Origin: JACKHA01 sp041401985
GTDB taxonomy: Bacteria; Planctomycetota; Phycisphaerae; Phycisphaerales; UBA1924
Direction: 5' to 3'
DNA: 64,000 nucleotides
NCBI GenBank assembly: GCA_041401985.1
Contig: JAWKTE010000005.1
Coordinates: 1 to 64,000 of the forward strand
Part shown: positions 39,518 to 48,881 of the stretch, piece by piece
How the letters are laid out: the number at the start of each line of letters is the position of its first letter
Numbering within the stretch: position 1 is the first letter of the stretch
Translations under genes and position numbers: made by a program
The notes under the pieces: generated by a model
The model's input: the letters and a program-made list of their open reading frames with translations, nothing else
The model's database searches: none
Told to the model about the DNA's origin: nothing

Positions 39518-42442
39518 GTGAAGGTGATGTCGCAGCAGTCGCATCTCGCGCCGGCGTTTCTGGTGCTTCGCGGCGTTGCCTGCGCCGCGGTCGTGCTGGC
39601 GATGGTCGCGAGCGCGGCCCCCGCCCAGCAGCCCGAGGACCACCCCGTCATCCTCCAGGCCTATGAGCAGCCGTGGCGGCTGCTCGAGTACCGCATGCCC
39701 GACATCTTCATGGCGGGCTACGGCGGCACGTGGCTCCCGCCCGCCTCACGCGCCTCCGACCCCACCAGCCCCGGCTACGACGTGTTCGACCGCTTCGACC
39801 TCGGCCGCCCCGGCGCGCCCACCGCCTACGGCACCGCGAGCGACTTCCAGGCCGTCGTCGACGAGTTCCATGCCGCCAACGTGCTCGTCTACCTCGACGT
39901 CGTGCTCAACCACAACTCGGCACGCACCGAGAGCCAGACCTTCCACGCCCAGGGCGGCTGGCCAGGATTCTGGACCAACCCGCCCGGCGGGCGCAACCTC
40001 CAGCCCACCGACTCCTGGGGCGACTTCCAGAACGGCATCGCCAGCGGCTACTACCAGAGCGAGAACCCAGGCGGGGCCCGCTACGACCGCATCCGCGGCG
40101 ATCTGGTCGCGCTGGTCGACATCGACCACTCCACCAACAACCAGTTCATCCGCCACCCGATCGCCGCCGGCAATCCGCAGAACATCCCGGCGGGAACGGT
40201 GCGCAACCAGCCCGACCCGGCCAACGCCGCGCTCTACCCGGACACCGCGCTGCCGGGCACTGTGGTCGTCAACCCCGGGTTCCGCGGCCAGCCGCAGCGC
40301 ACGTTCACGATCCACCCGTTCAACACCGCCGATCCCATGGCCGGCGACCCGGTGGCGGAGAACGCCACCGCGATGCTCATGCGCTGGACGCAGTTCATGC
40401 TCGACGTGCACCGCGTCGACGGCTTCCGCCTCGACGCCGCCAAGCACACCGCCGAGTTCTTCTGGGACGGGTACTGGGACGCCGCGGTCTCCCAACGCCG
40501 GCGCACGCCCGATGGGCGCATGGTCACGCCGTACTCGTTCGGCGAAAGCACCGAGAGCAACCAGTTCATCTACGACAACTACATCCGCAAGCCCAACGGA
40601 AACACCCGCCCGGGCGAGTCGTTCGGCAACCGCGACTCGCTCGACCTCTCCGGGGCCGGCTCGCTGCGGAACCTCGGCGGCGCCAGCGGGTTCGGCAACT
40701 GGGCCGACCCCATCTCCGCCCACCTCGACAACGCCGACGACGGGTTCAACAACGGCACCATCGGTGTCCTGCACGTCAACAGCCACGACAACGGGTCGGC
40801 CGGCAACGGCTCGTCGATGCCGCCCACGCCCACCATCCGCCAGCAGATGCTCACCCAGCACGCCTACATCCTCTTCCGCCCCGGCCCGGCGATCGTCTAC
40901 CACAACTTCCGCGGCATCCCGCGCACCAACGGCTTCTTCCCTCGCGAGGGATCTTCCGTCGCCCTCGGGCTCAACCCCGACCCCGATGAAGACGGCCAGG
41001 TCCAGTCCGCCCCGGGCACGCCCGCCAACCAGCAGCCGGTGCTCGACGACCGCATGACAACGCTCGTGCGGTACGCCAACATGGTCGGGCGCGGCCAGTT
41101 CTTCCCGCTCAATTCGAACTGGGCCGACATCTTCGTCTTCGAGCAGTCCTCGCCGCGCTTTGCGGGCGCGTCGTACCCCGGCGGGTACGCGGCCAACTGC
41201 CTCGTCGGCCTGAGCGACTCGTTCGCCACCGGCAGCGTGTTCCTGACCGTCACCACCACATTCCCGCCCGGCACACGCCTGCACGAGATCACCGGCAACG
41301 CCGCCAACCCGCAGGTCGATCCCACCAACACCATCCCCGAGGTGCTCACCGTCGGGGCCAATGGCGTCGTGTCCATCCGCGTGCCGCACCAGGCCTCCAG
41401 CGCCGGCATCCACAACCGCGGCTACGTCGTCTACGCGCCGGCCCTGCCCAGCGGCACGCTCGAGGTCACACCGAGCGTGAGCGAACTGCCCGCCGACGCC
41501 GGGACCACGCCGCCGAACCGGCGCCGCCTGACCAGCATCCCCGTCGTGACCGGCGACTTCACGCTCCGTCTCACGACCACGCAGGCCGATCCGTTTGATC
41601 CCGCGACCGACGACTTCGCCGCGTTCCGGTTCGGGCAGGGCTACGTCGACCTCAACAACAGCGGCGGCCCCGACTACCCCTACACCAACGAGATCCTCGG
41701 CGGGTTCGAGAACTTCGCTACTACCAACCAGCCGCTCTTCGGCTCCGCGGGTTCGACCGGGCTGTACGAGCAGGCCATCGACGCCGACCTGCTGCCCGAG
41801 GGCCTGAACTACATCACGGTTCGCGCCTTCCGCAACCGCCCGTCGGACAACGCCCCGCTGTTCCGCGAGTTCCGCGAGGTGGTGTACGTCGACCGCGTGC
41901 CGCCGGAGGTGGCGCTGGTTGATCCGGGTATCGTGACCGGGCCGCAGTTCACGTTCCGGGTGCGGGCCGCGGACCGGACCACCCAGCGGGTCCACATGCT
42001 GATGGACCTGCCCGCGGGCCAGGATCCGATCGCGGCCTCGACGATCTTCAACCAGGCCACCCAGACCGACCGCTTCGACTTCGAGCGGATCTTCAACGTC
42101 GGGGCCAACGGCACGCCGCGGGTTCTGACCATCGTCGCGTTCGAGGCCACGGGCAACGCCAGCGTGACGACCTACCCGTTCGTGGTCGGCGGCGCGCCGA
42201 CCTGCGAGCCCGATCTGACCACCGGCGCGATCGCGGGCCAGCCCGGCTACGGCGTTCCCAACGGCGTGCTGAACAACGACGACTTCTTCTACTACCTCGC
42301 CCAGTTCGCCGCGGGCAACGCGGCGGTGGCCGACCTGACGACCGGGGCGATCCAGGGTCAGCCGGGCTACGGCGTGCCGAACGGGATCATCAACAACGAT
42401 GACTTCTTCTACTACCTCGCGATCTTCGCGGCGGGGTGCTGA
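39518..42442 (+). CDS. Secreted GH13 alpha-amylase with two GC-type dockerin units
   Basis: 974 residues from GTG with GAGGAG upstream. A signal peptide (VLRGVACAAVVLAMVASAAPA) is followed by a GH13 barrel: DVVLNHNS (region I), GFRLDAAKH (nucleophile Asp306), SFGEST (acid Glu343) and VNSHDNG (Asp424). It should hydrolyse alpha-1,4-glucans outside the cell. Beta-sandwich-like domains follow, then two nearly identical units of about 45 residues reading DLTTGAI[AQ]GQPGYGVPNG and NNDDFFYYLA, the second ending AAGC. This is the GC-type dockerin of Phycisphaerae, thought to anchor proteins at the surface. The gene is convergent with another dockerin protein. Confidence 0.93.
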   Translation: MKVMSQQSHLAPAFLVLRGVACAAVVLAMVASAAPAQQPEDHPVILQAYEQPWRLLEYRMPDIFMAGYGGTWLPPASRASDPTSPGYDVFDRFDLGRPGAPTAYGTASDFQAVVDEFHAANVLVYLDVVLNHNSARTESQTFHAQGGWPGFWTNPPGGRNLQPTDSWGDFQNGIASGYYQSENPGGARYDRIRGDLVALVDIDHSTNNQFIRHPIAAGNPQNIPAGTVRNQPDPANAALYPDTALPGTVVVNPGFRGQPQRTFTIHPFNTADPMAGDPVAENATAMLMRWTQFMLDVHRVDGFRLDAAKHTAEFFWDGYWDAAVSQRRRTPDGRMVTPYSFGESTESNQFIYDNYIRKPNGNTRPGESFGNRDSLDLSGAGSLRNLGGASGFGNWADPISAHLDNADDGFNNGTIGVLHVNSHDNGSAGNGSSMPPTPTIRQQMLTQHAYILFRPGPAIVYHNFRGIPRTNGFFPREGSSVALGLNPDPDEDGQVQSAPGTPANQQPVLDDRMTTLVRYANMVGRGQFFPLNSNWADIFVFEQSSPRFAGASYPGGYAANCLVGLSDSFATGSVFLTVTTTFPPGTRLHEITGNAANPQVDPTNTIPEVLTVGANGVVSIRVPHQASSAGIHNRGYVVYAPALPSGTLEVTPSVSELPADAGTTPPNRRRLTSIPVVTGDFTLRLTTTQADPFDPATDDFAAFRFGQGYVDLNNSGGPDYPYTNEILGGFENFATTNQPLFGSAGSTGLYEQAIDADLLPEGLNYITVRAFRNRPSDNAPLFREFREVVYVDRVPPEVALVDPGIVTGPQFTFRVRAADRTTQRVHMLMDLPAGQDPIAASTIFNQATQTDRFDFERIFNVGANGTPRVLTIVAFEATGNASVTTYPFVVGGAPTCEPDLTTGAIAGQPGYGVPNGVLNNDDFFYYLAQFAAGNAAVADLTTGAIQGQPGYGVPNGIINNDDFFYYLAIFAAGC

Positions 42443-42445
42443 GCA

Positions 42446-42541
42446 GAGCCCGACGCGCCAGCGTCGTGGTCCGAACAACGGAGGGCTGGCGCAGTCCGAA
42501 GCGAGCGGGATGCACGACCGCGACGCTCGCGCGTCGGGCTC
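42446..42541. repeat. Long inverted repeat between convergent genes
   Basis: Arms 42446-42471 and 42516-42541 are inverted copies beginning GAGCCCGACGCG, with few mismatches and a 44-nt loop. It lies exactly in the gap between the stop codons of the amylase and the TIGR03790-like gene, so it may terminate both transcripts. No T-run is present. Confidence 0.6.
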
Positions 42542-42543
42542 CG

Positions 42544-44136
42544 CTAGCGGCCTTCCTGGTAGCCGTCCCAGTCCCGCACCGCGGCTTCGATGATCGCCAG
42601 GTCGCGGGCATCGATCACGCTGTCGCGGTTCAGGTCGGTCTTGTTCTGGTTCCAGGCGTACAGGTCGTCGATGTCGATGCGCCCGTTGCCGTCGACGTCC
42701 TCGTGCGAGCGGACGACGCGGGCCAAGGGGTCGCCCACGACCATCTGCTGCCAAGAGATGCACGGGATCGCCGTGTACGCGGCTTCGACCCACGACATGC
42801 GACCGAGGTAGAAGGCCCGCACGGCCAGTTCGACGTCGGGCGTGAAGTTGGCGAAGGGCTCCCACACGTTGCAGATGGCGAAGCACCCGCCCGCGCCGAT
42901 GAAGTCGGCGGCCTGCTCCTGGTTGAGGTCGCCCAGGCCGCCGAAGCCGCGCCCGTTGAAGGACTCCATGGTGATGAACATCGCGCCGTTTGCGTAGTTG
43001 AACGACTCGGCGTAGGTGGTGCCGGCGGTGCCGCCCGGCTTGGCCCCGGCGTGGTTGGCCCCGAAGTGGGCCAGCACGAGCACGGGGTCGGAGACCACCA
43101 GGCCCTGGCCCGAGTAGTTGACGTTGGGGCCGACGGTGAAGTTGGCGTCGCCGCTGGCGGCGTTGTAGCGGATGCGGGCCGGGTTGAAGCGCCCGTCGGC
43201 GATCAGGCGGTCGCGGGTGGATTCGTAGTCGTCGCTGAAGCGGGTCTGGTCGGGCGAGAGGTTGTCGAGTTCGGTGTTGGCGAAGGGGTCTGCGACGGCG
43301 TTGCTGCCCGATTCGTCGAGGATGAACGCGGTGGTGTCGACGTTCACGACGATGTTCTGGGCCCGGTCGATCGAGGCGATGACGTCGGCGACGGTGTCGG
43401 CGTCGAGAGTGGAGACGAGCATGATGTCGCCCTGGAGCAGTTGGCGCTCGGGCGGCAGGGCGGTGGTGATGAAGGTGGTCCAGCCCTGGCCGGTGCCGAT
43501 GGCGGGGACCCAGAGTTTGTTCATCGAGCGGGCGTGGAGGTTGGTGTAGGTGGTGGCGGGGCGGGTGGCGCGCCAGAGGGGGTTCTGGACGAAGCCGTCG
43601 GCGTGGCTGTCGGCGGGGCCGCCGTTCTCGCCGGCGCTGAGGTCCTGCCAGATGAGGCTGAGTTCGCCGCAGACGGAGGCGGCGGTGGCGTCGCCGGCGT
43701 TGAACTCGTTGACCCAGGCACCCGGGTTGTCGCCGACGTTGCCGTTGTCGGTGTCGGCGATGCGGTGGGGCAGGCCCTTGGTCATGACCAGGCAGCGGAT
43801 CGTGCCCTCGGGGTCGGTGGCGGTGAGGTGGGCGCGCAAGGGGTCGCGGATGCGGGTGATGAAGTCGGCGTAGGGGATGCCGCCGGAGAGGGCGCGGGGC
43901 TGGCCCGAGTCGTTGAGGTTGTAGACGCGAACGGTGGGGTGGACGCCGGGCAGGCCACCCGCGCCGCCGGGGACGTTGGCGGAGCCGGCGTAGTGCTCGG
44001 CGACGGCGAGGCTGCTGGCGTCGCGCGAGTCGTAGACGACCAGGACCTGCTCGGGGCGGAGCTGGGCCGCGGCGGGGATGGCCAGGAGCGCGGTCGCGCC
44101 GAGGGTGGCGAGGGCTGGTGCGGTGGGTCGGGGCAA
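42544..44136 (-). CDS. TIGR03790-family secreted protein with classical dockerin repeat
   Basis: 530 residues, probably from TTG 44136, which has GGAGAG 6 nt upstream. Signal peptide ATLGATALLAIPAAAQ. The body matches TIGR03790: EQVLVVYDSRDASSLAVAEHYA, CLVMTKGLPHRI, YLGRMSWVEAAYTAIPCISWQQMVVGDPLARV. Its biochemical role is unknown. The C-terminus carries a canonical dockerin with two calcium loops, DVDGNGRIDIDDL and DLNRDSVIDARDL, different from the GC-type units of the convergent amylase. Confidence 0.9.
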   Translation of the reverse strand: MPRPTAPALATLGATALLAIPAAAQLRPEQVLVVYDSRDASSLAVAEHYAGSANVPGGAGGLPGVHPTVRVYNLNDSGQPRALSGGIPYADFITRIRDPLRAHLTATDPEGTIRCLVMTKGLPHRIADTDNGNVGDNPGAWVNEFNAGDATAASVCGELSLIWQDLSAGENGGPADSHADGFVQNPLWRATRPATTYTNLHARSMNKLWVPAIGTGQGWTTFITTALPPERQLLQGDIMLVSTLDADTVADVIASIDRAQNIVVNVDTTAFILDESGSNAVADPFANTELDNLSPDQTRFSDDYESTRDRLIADGRFNPARIRYNAASGDANFTVGPNVNYSGQGLVVSDPVLVLAHFGANHAGAKPGGTAGTTYAESFNYANGAMFITMESFNGRGFGGLGDLNQEQAADFIGAGGCFAICNVWEPFANFTPDVELAVRAFYLGRMSWVEAAYTAIPCISWQQMVVGDPLARVVRSHEDVDGNGRIDIDDLYAWNQNKTDLNRDSVIDARDLAIIEAAVRDWDGYQEGR

Positions 44137-44395
44137 GGCTTCTCTCCTGCTGCGGGCGGAGGGCGACCAGTGGGTCGCCGCGTGGCCCGCTCGATGGGCC
44201 GGGAGCGGGCGGATCCCGCATCGCCGGTGGTCCCATCATCCGGAACCATCATCGGGGATCGGGGGGCGTGGGTCTAGCCCCCTGTTCGTGTGACTGTTCG
44301 CCGCGGCGGTGGGGCGGGATCCGGGGTGTGCGGGAGAGTGGGGGGCGACAGTCGGATCGGGAGTGGGGGATGGACATCGCTTGTGCGGGTTCGGG

Positions 44396-45208
44396 TCATT
44401 CGGGCCGCGGGGATGTGGTGGCGGGTCGTGCGGGACGGGGCGGACGCGGGGTGCCGCATTCGGGGCAGGTGGTGAGGGTCTGGAGGTCGTAGGCGCAGGT
44501 GGGGCAGCGGCCGCGGCGGGTGCGGAGGCGGCGGCGTGCGGCGCGGAGGATTGGGCCGGGGATGGCGATGACGGCGAGCCAGAAGAAGGTGTTGAGGGTG
44601 AAGGGGAAGGGGCGAATGGCGTAGGGGAGGGGACGCCAGTGCGTGCGCAGCCCGGACAGGACGGGGTTGCTGCCCAGGACGTAGGGCGCGTGCCACGCCG
44701 ACTGCCAGCGTGCCGCGGAGTCTACGAGGTCGGCCGGGGGCCAGCCCTCGTCGAACGCCGGGACACGCGGCTCTTGCACGTCGGCGTTGAAGAAGGAGTG
44801 GGCGCACTCGAGGCTCAGGAAGGGCCAGCCGCACTCCACGACGGTCACTCTCCCGATCGTCGCTTCACCTCCCCCGGCCCGCATGTAGCGAGTGGCGTGG
44901 AGATAGAGCTGGCTGATTTCGACGCCAAAGCCGCGGTGCGATTCCAGCGACACGAGGCGGCGCCAATCCCGATCTTCCCGCCATATCGACTCGTCATCGA
45001 CCCATTGCAGGCGGCAGAGGCGACGTGTCCGACTCGGGGGCGTGGGGTCGAGTTCCGCGGTGATCGAGGCCTGCGTGTTGCGGCGGTGCATCCACAGCAC
45101 GCACGTCCACGCGACGAGCACGTTGATCGCGGCCGCGATGAGGAGCATGGCGCCCCACCTGGCGATCCACCTGGCGATGCGTCGGTCGGCTCGGGGGCGC
45201 GGGGGCAT
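44396..45208 (-). CDS. Zinc-ribbon membrane protein, function unknown
   Basis: 270 residues. N-terminal helix (GAMLLIAAAINVLVAWTCVLW), an extracytoplasmic region of about 170 residues with several Trp and Cys, a second helix (TLNTFFWLAVIAIPGPIL) and a C-terminal ribbon CPTCAYDLQTLTTCPECG. This is the fourth member of the loose family in the window. TAGACT lies 6 nt upstream of the ATG on the minus strand and there is no Shine-Dalgarno, so it too may be leaderless. Confidence 0.75.
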   Translation of the reverse strand: MPPRPRADRRIARWIARWGAMLLIAAAINVLVAWTCVLWMHRRNTQASITAELDPTPPSRTRRLCRLQWVDDESIWREDRDWRRLVSLESHRGFGVEISQLYLHATRYMRAGGGEATIGRVTVVECGWPFLSLECAHSFFNADVQEPRVPAFDEGWPPADLVDSAARWQSAWHAPYVLGSNPVLSGLRTHWRPLPYAIRPFPFTLNTFFWLAVIAIPGPILRAARRRLRTRRGRCPTCAYDLQTLTTCPECGTPRPPRPARPATTSPRPE

Positions 45209-45413
45209 CGGGGGAGTCTACCCGGTGTTGTGGGGGGCTCCGGCGCGGGCGTGGAGGGTTGCGGCGGGGCTGGTGCGAAACGGGGCCGCGGGGAGGAGTG
45301 GCGGTGATGATGAACAGGAAGGCACCAAGGCACTGGGCATCGAGGCATCGAGTGGGGAGAGTGCCCGCCGCTCGCTTGCGCGTCGCGTTCGCCAGGAGCC
45401 ACGCCGATCGGGC

Positions 45414-46478
45414 CTACGCGATCGCGTGGCGTTCCTTGCCGGCGTACTGCTTCTCGTAGTACTCGCGGTACGCGCCGCTCTTGACGCGGCGCCACCACTC
45501 GGCATTGGCCATGTACCAGCGGACGGTCTGCTCGAGGGCGTCGGGCCAGGCCGAGCGGGTGGGGCGCCAGCCGAGTTCGCGCTCGATCTTCGAGGCGTCG
45601 ATGGCGTAGCGCCGGTCGTGGCCCTTGCGGTCCTCGACGGGCTGGATCATGTCGTGGCCCTTGCCCATGATGTCGAGGATCGAGTGGGTGAGGTCGAGGT
45701 TGGAGCGTTCGTTGTCGCCGCCGATGTTGTAGACCTCGCCGACGCGGCCCTTCTCGGCGACGGCGAGGATGGCCTCGCAGTGGTCGAGGACGTGGAGCCA
45801 GTCGCGGACGTTCTTGCCGTCGCCGTAGAGCGGGACCTTGCGGCCCTCGATGAGGTTGGTGACGAACAGGGGGATGACCTTCTCGGGGAACTGGTAGGGG
45901 CCGAAGTTGTTGGAGCAGCGCGTGGTGAGGACGGGCATGTGGAAGGTGTGGAAGGCGGCGCGGACGAGCAGGTCGCTGGCGGCCTTGCTGGCGGCGTAGG
46001 GGCTGTTGGGCTGGATGGGCGTGTCTTCGGTGAACTTGAGGTCGGGGCGGTCGAGGGGGAGTGAGCCGTAGACCTCGTCGGTGGAGACGTGGACGAAGCG
46101 GGCGACGCCCTTGCCGGCGTGGCTGTGGCGTGCGGCGTCGAGCAGGGCCTGGGTGCCCAGAACGTTGGTGCGGACGAAGGGGGCCGAGTCGAGGATGGAG
46201 CGGTCGACGTGGCTCTCGGCGGCCATGTGGATGACGATGTCGGTGCGGTCGAGCAGGGGGGCGAGCAGGTCGCGGTCGGCGATGTCGCCCTTGACAAACT
46301 CGTAGCGGCTCGCGACGCGGGGGTCTTCTTCGAGGGCCGCGAGGTTCTCGAGGTTGCCGGAGTAGGTGAGGGCGTCGAGGTTGATGATGGAGGCGTCGGG
46401 GCAGTTCTCAAGGACGTAGCGGACGAAGTTGGAGCCGATGAAGCCGGCGCCGCCGGTGACAAGGAATCGCGTCGCCAT
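45414..46478 (-). CDS. rfbB: dTDP-glucose 4,6-dehydratase
   Basis: 354 residues of the extended SDR family: NAD motif GGAGFIGS (9-16), HMAAESHVDRSI, catalytic STDEVYG and SPYAASKAASD (Tyr-x3-Lys), RCSNNFGPYQFPEK and RDWLHVLDHC. It makes dTDP-4-keto-6-deoxyglucose, the second step of dTDP-L-rhamnose synthesis. GGAG precedes the ATG. The other three pathway genes lie at 47898-50345 on the same strand, separated from it by a glycosyltransferase gene on the opposite strand. Confidence 0.97.
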   Translation of the reverse strand: MATRFLVTGGAGFIGSNFVRYVLENCPDASIINLDALTYSGNLENLAALEEDPRVASRYEFVKGDIADRDLLAPLLDRTDIVIHMAAESHVDRSILDSAPFVRTNVLGTQALLDAARHSHAGKGVARFVHVSTDEVYGSLPLDRPDLKFTEDTPIQPNSPYAASKAASDLLVRAAFHTFHMPVLTTRCSNNFGPYQFPEKVIPLFVTNLIEGRKVPLYGDGKNVRDWLHVLDHCEAILAVAEKGRVGEVYNIGGDNERSNLDLTHSILDIMGKGHDMIQPVEDRKGHDRRYAIDASKIERELGWRPTRSAWPDALEQTVRWYMANAEWWRRVKSGAYREYYEKQYAGKERHAIA

Positions 46479-46623
46479 CGGGATGCTCCGTCCGTGGTGG
46501 ATGTGTGGACCGATCTTGCGAGAATCGAGTGTATGGTGGGCGGCGGAATCGTCGATCTTCTGCCGGGTCTTTGGGTGAGGCAGCGACGCGGAGAGTCGGG
46601 AACCTGATCAGGCAGCGACTGCG

Positions 46624-47901
46624 ATGACGACGAGTGACAGCACGCTTGCCAAGCGCCCGCCCCGGCGCGTGTACCACCTGGCCGGACCCGGGGACGTCAT
46701 CGGCACATTCCGCCGATGGCTTGCGGACGCCGGGGGCGACGAGCGCGAGGTTTCGCGGACGTACTCGGCCCAGTTCTTCGACGTTGTGACGGCCCACGGG
46801 CTGACGGCCCTCGTGGAGGCGTCGCGGGCCCGGGAGGCGGGCGTGGAGGGGCGCGGGATCCGCGTGATGGCCAGGCCGCAGATCGGGCGGCGGTGGCGTG
46901 GGCCGCTGTGGGACGTGGCGATGGTGCTCAACGCGGCGCGGATCCTGTGGACCGCGGTGCGGTTCCGGGCGGACACGCTGGTGGTGGGGGCGGGCACGCG
47001 GTGGTACATGCTGATCCCGGCGGCGTTGCTGGGGATCCGCGTGGTGCCGATCCTGCACAACACGCTGTGGGCCGAGGGCGTGCCACCGCCGCGTCGTGGG
47101 CTGCGGGACCGGCTGACGGGGCTGTTCTGGCGGCGGTTCGCGGCGGGGACCGTCGCGATTTCGCCGGCGGCCAAGCGGCAGGTTGAGTCGCTCGCGAGCG
47201 GGACGCGTGGCGAGATTCTCGTGGCGACGCCGCAGTACGACCGGGGGCAGTTCGAGGGCATCGCCCAGCCGGAGCACGCGCGGCGACCGTTTGTGGTGAT
47301 GTACGCCGGTCGCCTCGAGCGTGACAAGGGCGTGTTCGATCTGCTGGAGGCGGCCGAGCGCGTCGAGGCTGTTGCCCCGGGGCAGGTGCTGTGGGAACTG
47401 TGCGGCGACGGGCGTGCGCGGGGCGAACTCGAAGCCGCGGTTGAGCGGAGCGTGGTGCGCGGGCGTTTCGTGTTGCACGGGCACCGGAACCGGGACGAGA
47501 TGCGGGCGGCGTTCGAACGCTCGCACGTGGTTGTCGTGCCGACGCGGAGCAGTTTCCCTGAGGGGTTCAACCAGGTTGTGGCCGAGGGCGTGCTGTCCGG
47601 GCGGCCTGTCGTGACGAGTGCCGTGGTGCCGGCGATCGAACTGGTGCCGGAGGCTGTGGTGCTTGTGCCGCCGGATGAGGCGAAGGGCTACGCGGAGGCG
47701 GTGCTGCGGTTGCTCGGCGATCGGGATGAGTACGAGCGGCTGCGGAGCGCGGCCGCGGGGTATCGCGAGCAGTTCTTCGATCGGGAGCGGTCGTGGGCGC
47801 GGATGCTGGAGCGTGTGCTCGGCTTGCCGGCGCGGGTTGTGCCGGTGGAGTCGGAGGCGGGCGACTCGACGCCCGGCTCGGAGGCGAGCCGCGCGGCTTA
47901 G
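46624..47901 (+). CDS. GT4-like glycosyltransferase
   Basis: 425 residues with the two-domain GT-B layout. The C-terminal nucleotide-sugar-binding half shows VVMYAGRLERDKGVFDLLEA, LCGDGRARGELE, VVVVPTRSSFPEGFNQVVAEG (the E-x7-E motif region) and GRPVVTSAV. It probably transfers a sugar, plausibly rhamnose, to a lipid-linked polysaccharide; the sugar is not shown by sequence. It runs against rfbB (divergent) and its last bases overlap the end of rfbD (convergent). Confidence 0.9.
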   Translation: MTTSDSTLAKRPPRRVYHLAGPGDVIGTFRRWLADAGGDEREVSRTYSAQFFDVVTAHGLTALVEASRAREAGVEGRGIRVMARPQIGRRWRGPLWDVAMVLNAARILWTAVRFRADTLVVGAGTRWYMLIPAALLGIRVVPILHNTLWAEGVPPPRRGLRDRLTGLFWRRFAAGTVAISPAAKRQVESLASGTRGEILVATPQYDRGQFEGIAQPEHARRPFVVMYAGRLERDKGVFDLLEAAERVEAVAPGQVLWELCGDGRARGELEAAVERSVVRGRFVLHGHRNRDEMRAAFERSHVVVVPTRSSFPEGFNQVVAEGVLSGRPVVTSAVVPAIELVPEAVVLVPPDEAKGYAEAVLRLLGDRDEYERLRSAAAGYREQFFDRERSWARMLERVLGLPARVVPVESEAGDSTPGSEASRAA

Positions 47902-48875
47902 GCCGGGCGTTCCATCGTCGCCATGACCTCGGCCAGCCCGACGCGCCAGTCGGGGCGGGGGCCGATGATGGCCTCGGTCGCGGCGAGGTCCAGGACGCTG
48001 TAGGCGGGGCGCTTGGCGGGGCGGGGGAACTCGGCGGTGGTGCACGGGGCGACGTCGCACGCGATGCCCCAGCGGCGTGCGACGTGGCGGGCGATCTCGG
48101 TGGCGAAGCCGTGCCAGGAAGTGGGCTCGCCGGCGTCGGTGAGGTGGTGCGTGCCGCGGGCGCCGGCCATCAGCAGGGCAAGCGTCGCCGAGGCGAGGTG
48201 CCAGCCGCACGTCGGGCGGCCGACCTGGTCGCTCACGACCTTGATGTGCGGCTTGGTGAGGCACAGGCGGGCGATGGTGCAGACGAAGTTGTTGCCCCAC
48301 GCGGCGTGGAGCCAGGACGTGCGGAGGATGAGGTGCTCGCAGCCGGAGTCGCGGATCGCCTGCTCGCCCTCGGCCTTGGTGCGCCCGTAGGCGTTGATGG
48401 GGTCGATGGGGTCGTCGGTCCGCCAGGGGCGGGGATTGCCGCGCGTGTCAAGCGGCGCGGTGCCGTTGAAGACGTAGTCGGTGCTGATGTGGACGAGTGT
48501 TGTGCCGGCGTCGCGGCAGAGTTCGGCGAGGGTGGCGACGCCTGAGGCGTTGGCGGCGCGGGCGCCGGGCTCGTCGGCCTCGGCACCGTCGACGTTGGTC
48601 CAGGCGGCGCAGTTGATCACGACGCCGTGGCGTGGGATGGTGTGGTCCGACTCGCGTCGCATGGAGGCGGGATTGGCCAGGTCCATGGTGCCGCGGCCTG
48701 CGCCGAGCCAGTCGATGGCGTGGGCCGAGAGGGTTGCGGTGATGGCGCGGCCGAGCATGCCGGCGCAGCCGAGCACGAGGACGCGTGCGTCTTCGTTGGG
48801 GACGAGGGGGCGGGCGCGGTCGTCGCGCGGGCCGGTCGCGGTGGCGTGGGTTGGAGTGGGGGAGGCGTCGGTCAT
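47898..48875 (-). CDS. rfbD: dTDP-4-dehydrorhamnose reductase
   Basis: 325 residues: VLVLGCAGMLGRAI (NADPH fold after a 30-residue N-terminal extension), VINCAAWTNVDGAE, HISTDYVFNG, INAYGRTKAEGE (Tyr-x3-Lys) and LRTSWLHAAWGNNFV. It performs the last step, giving dTDP-L-rhamnose. It starts 6 bp after the rfbC stop and belongs to the rfbA-rfbC-rfbD operon. Confidence 0.95.
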   Translation of the reverse strand: MTDASPTPTHATATGPRDDRARPLVPNEDARVLVLGCAGMLGRAITATLSAHAIDWLGAGRGTMDLANPASMRRESDHTIPRHGVVINCAAWTNVDGAEADEPGARAANASGVATLAELCRDAGTTLVHISTDYVFNGTAPLDTRGNPRPWRTDDPIDPINAYGRTKAEGEQAIRDSGCEHLILRTSWLHAAWGNNFVCTIARLCLTKPHIKVVSDQVGRPTCGWHLASATLALLMAGARGTHHLTDAGEPTSWHGFATEIARHVARRWGIACDVAPCTTAEFPRPAKRPAYSVLDLAATEAIIGPRPDWRVGLAEVMATMERPA

Positions 48876-48881
48876 GCTGGA

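Noticed and set aside
39746..44239. A 1497-codon minus-strand open frame spanning the amylase and the TIGR03790-like gene
   Set aside because: It overlaps two well-supported genes in a different frame or on the other strand, and its composition is that of shadow sequence.
46624..47901. Naming the glycosyltransferase a rhamnosyltransferase (rfbF/wbbL)
   Set aside because: Its place among rhamnose genes is suggestive, but sugar specificity cannot be read from GT4 sequence.
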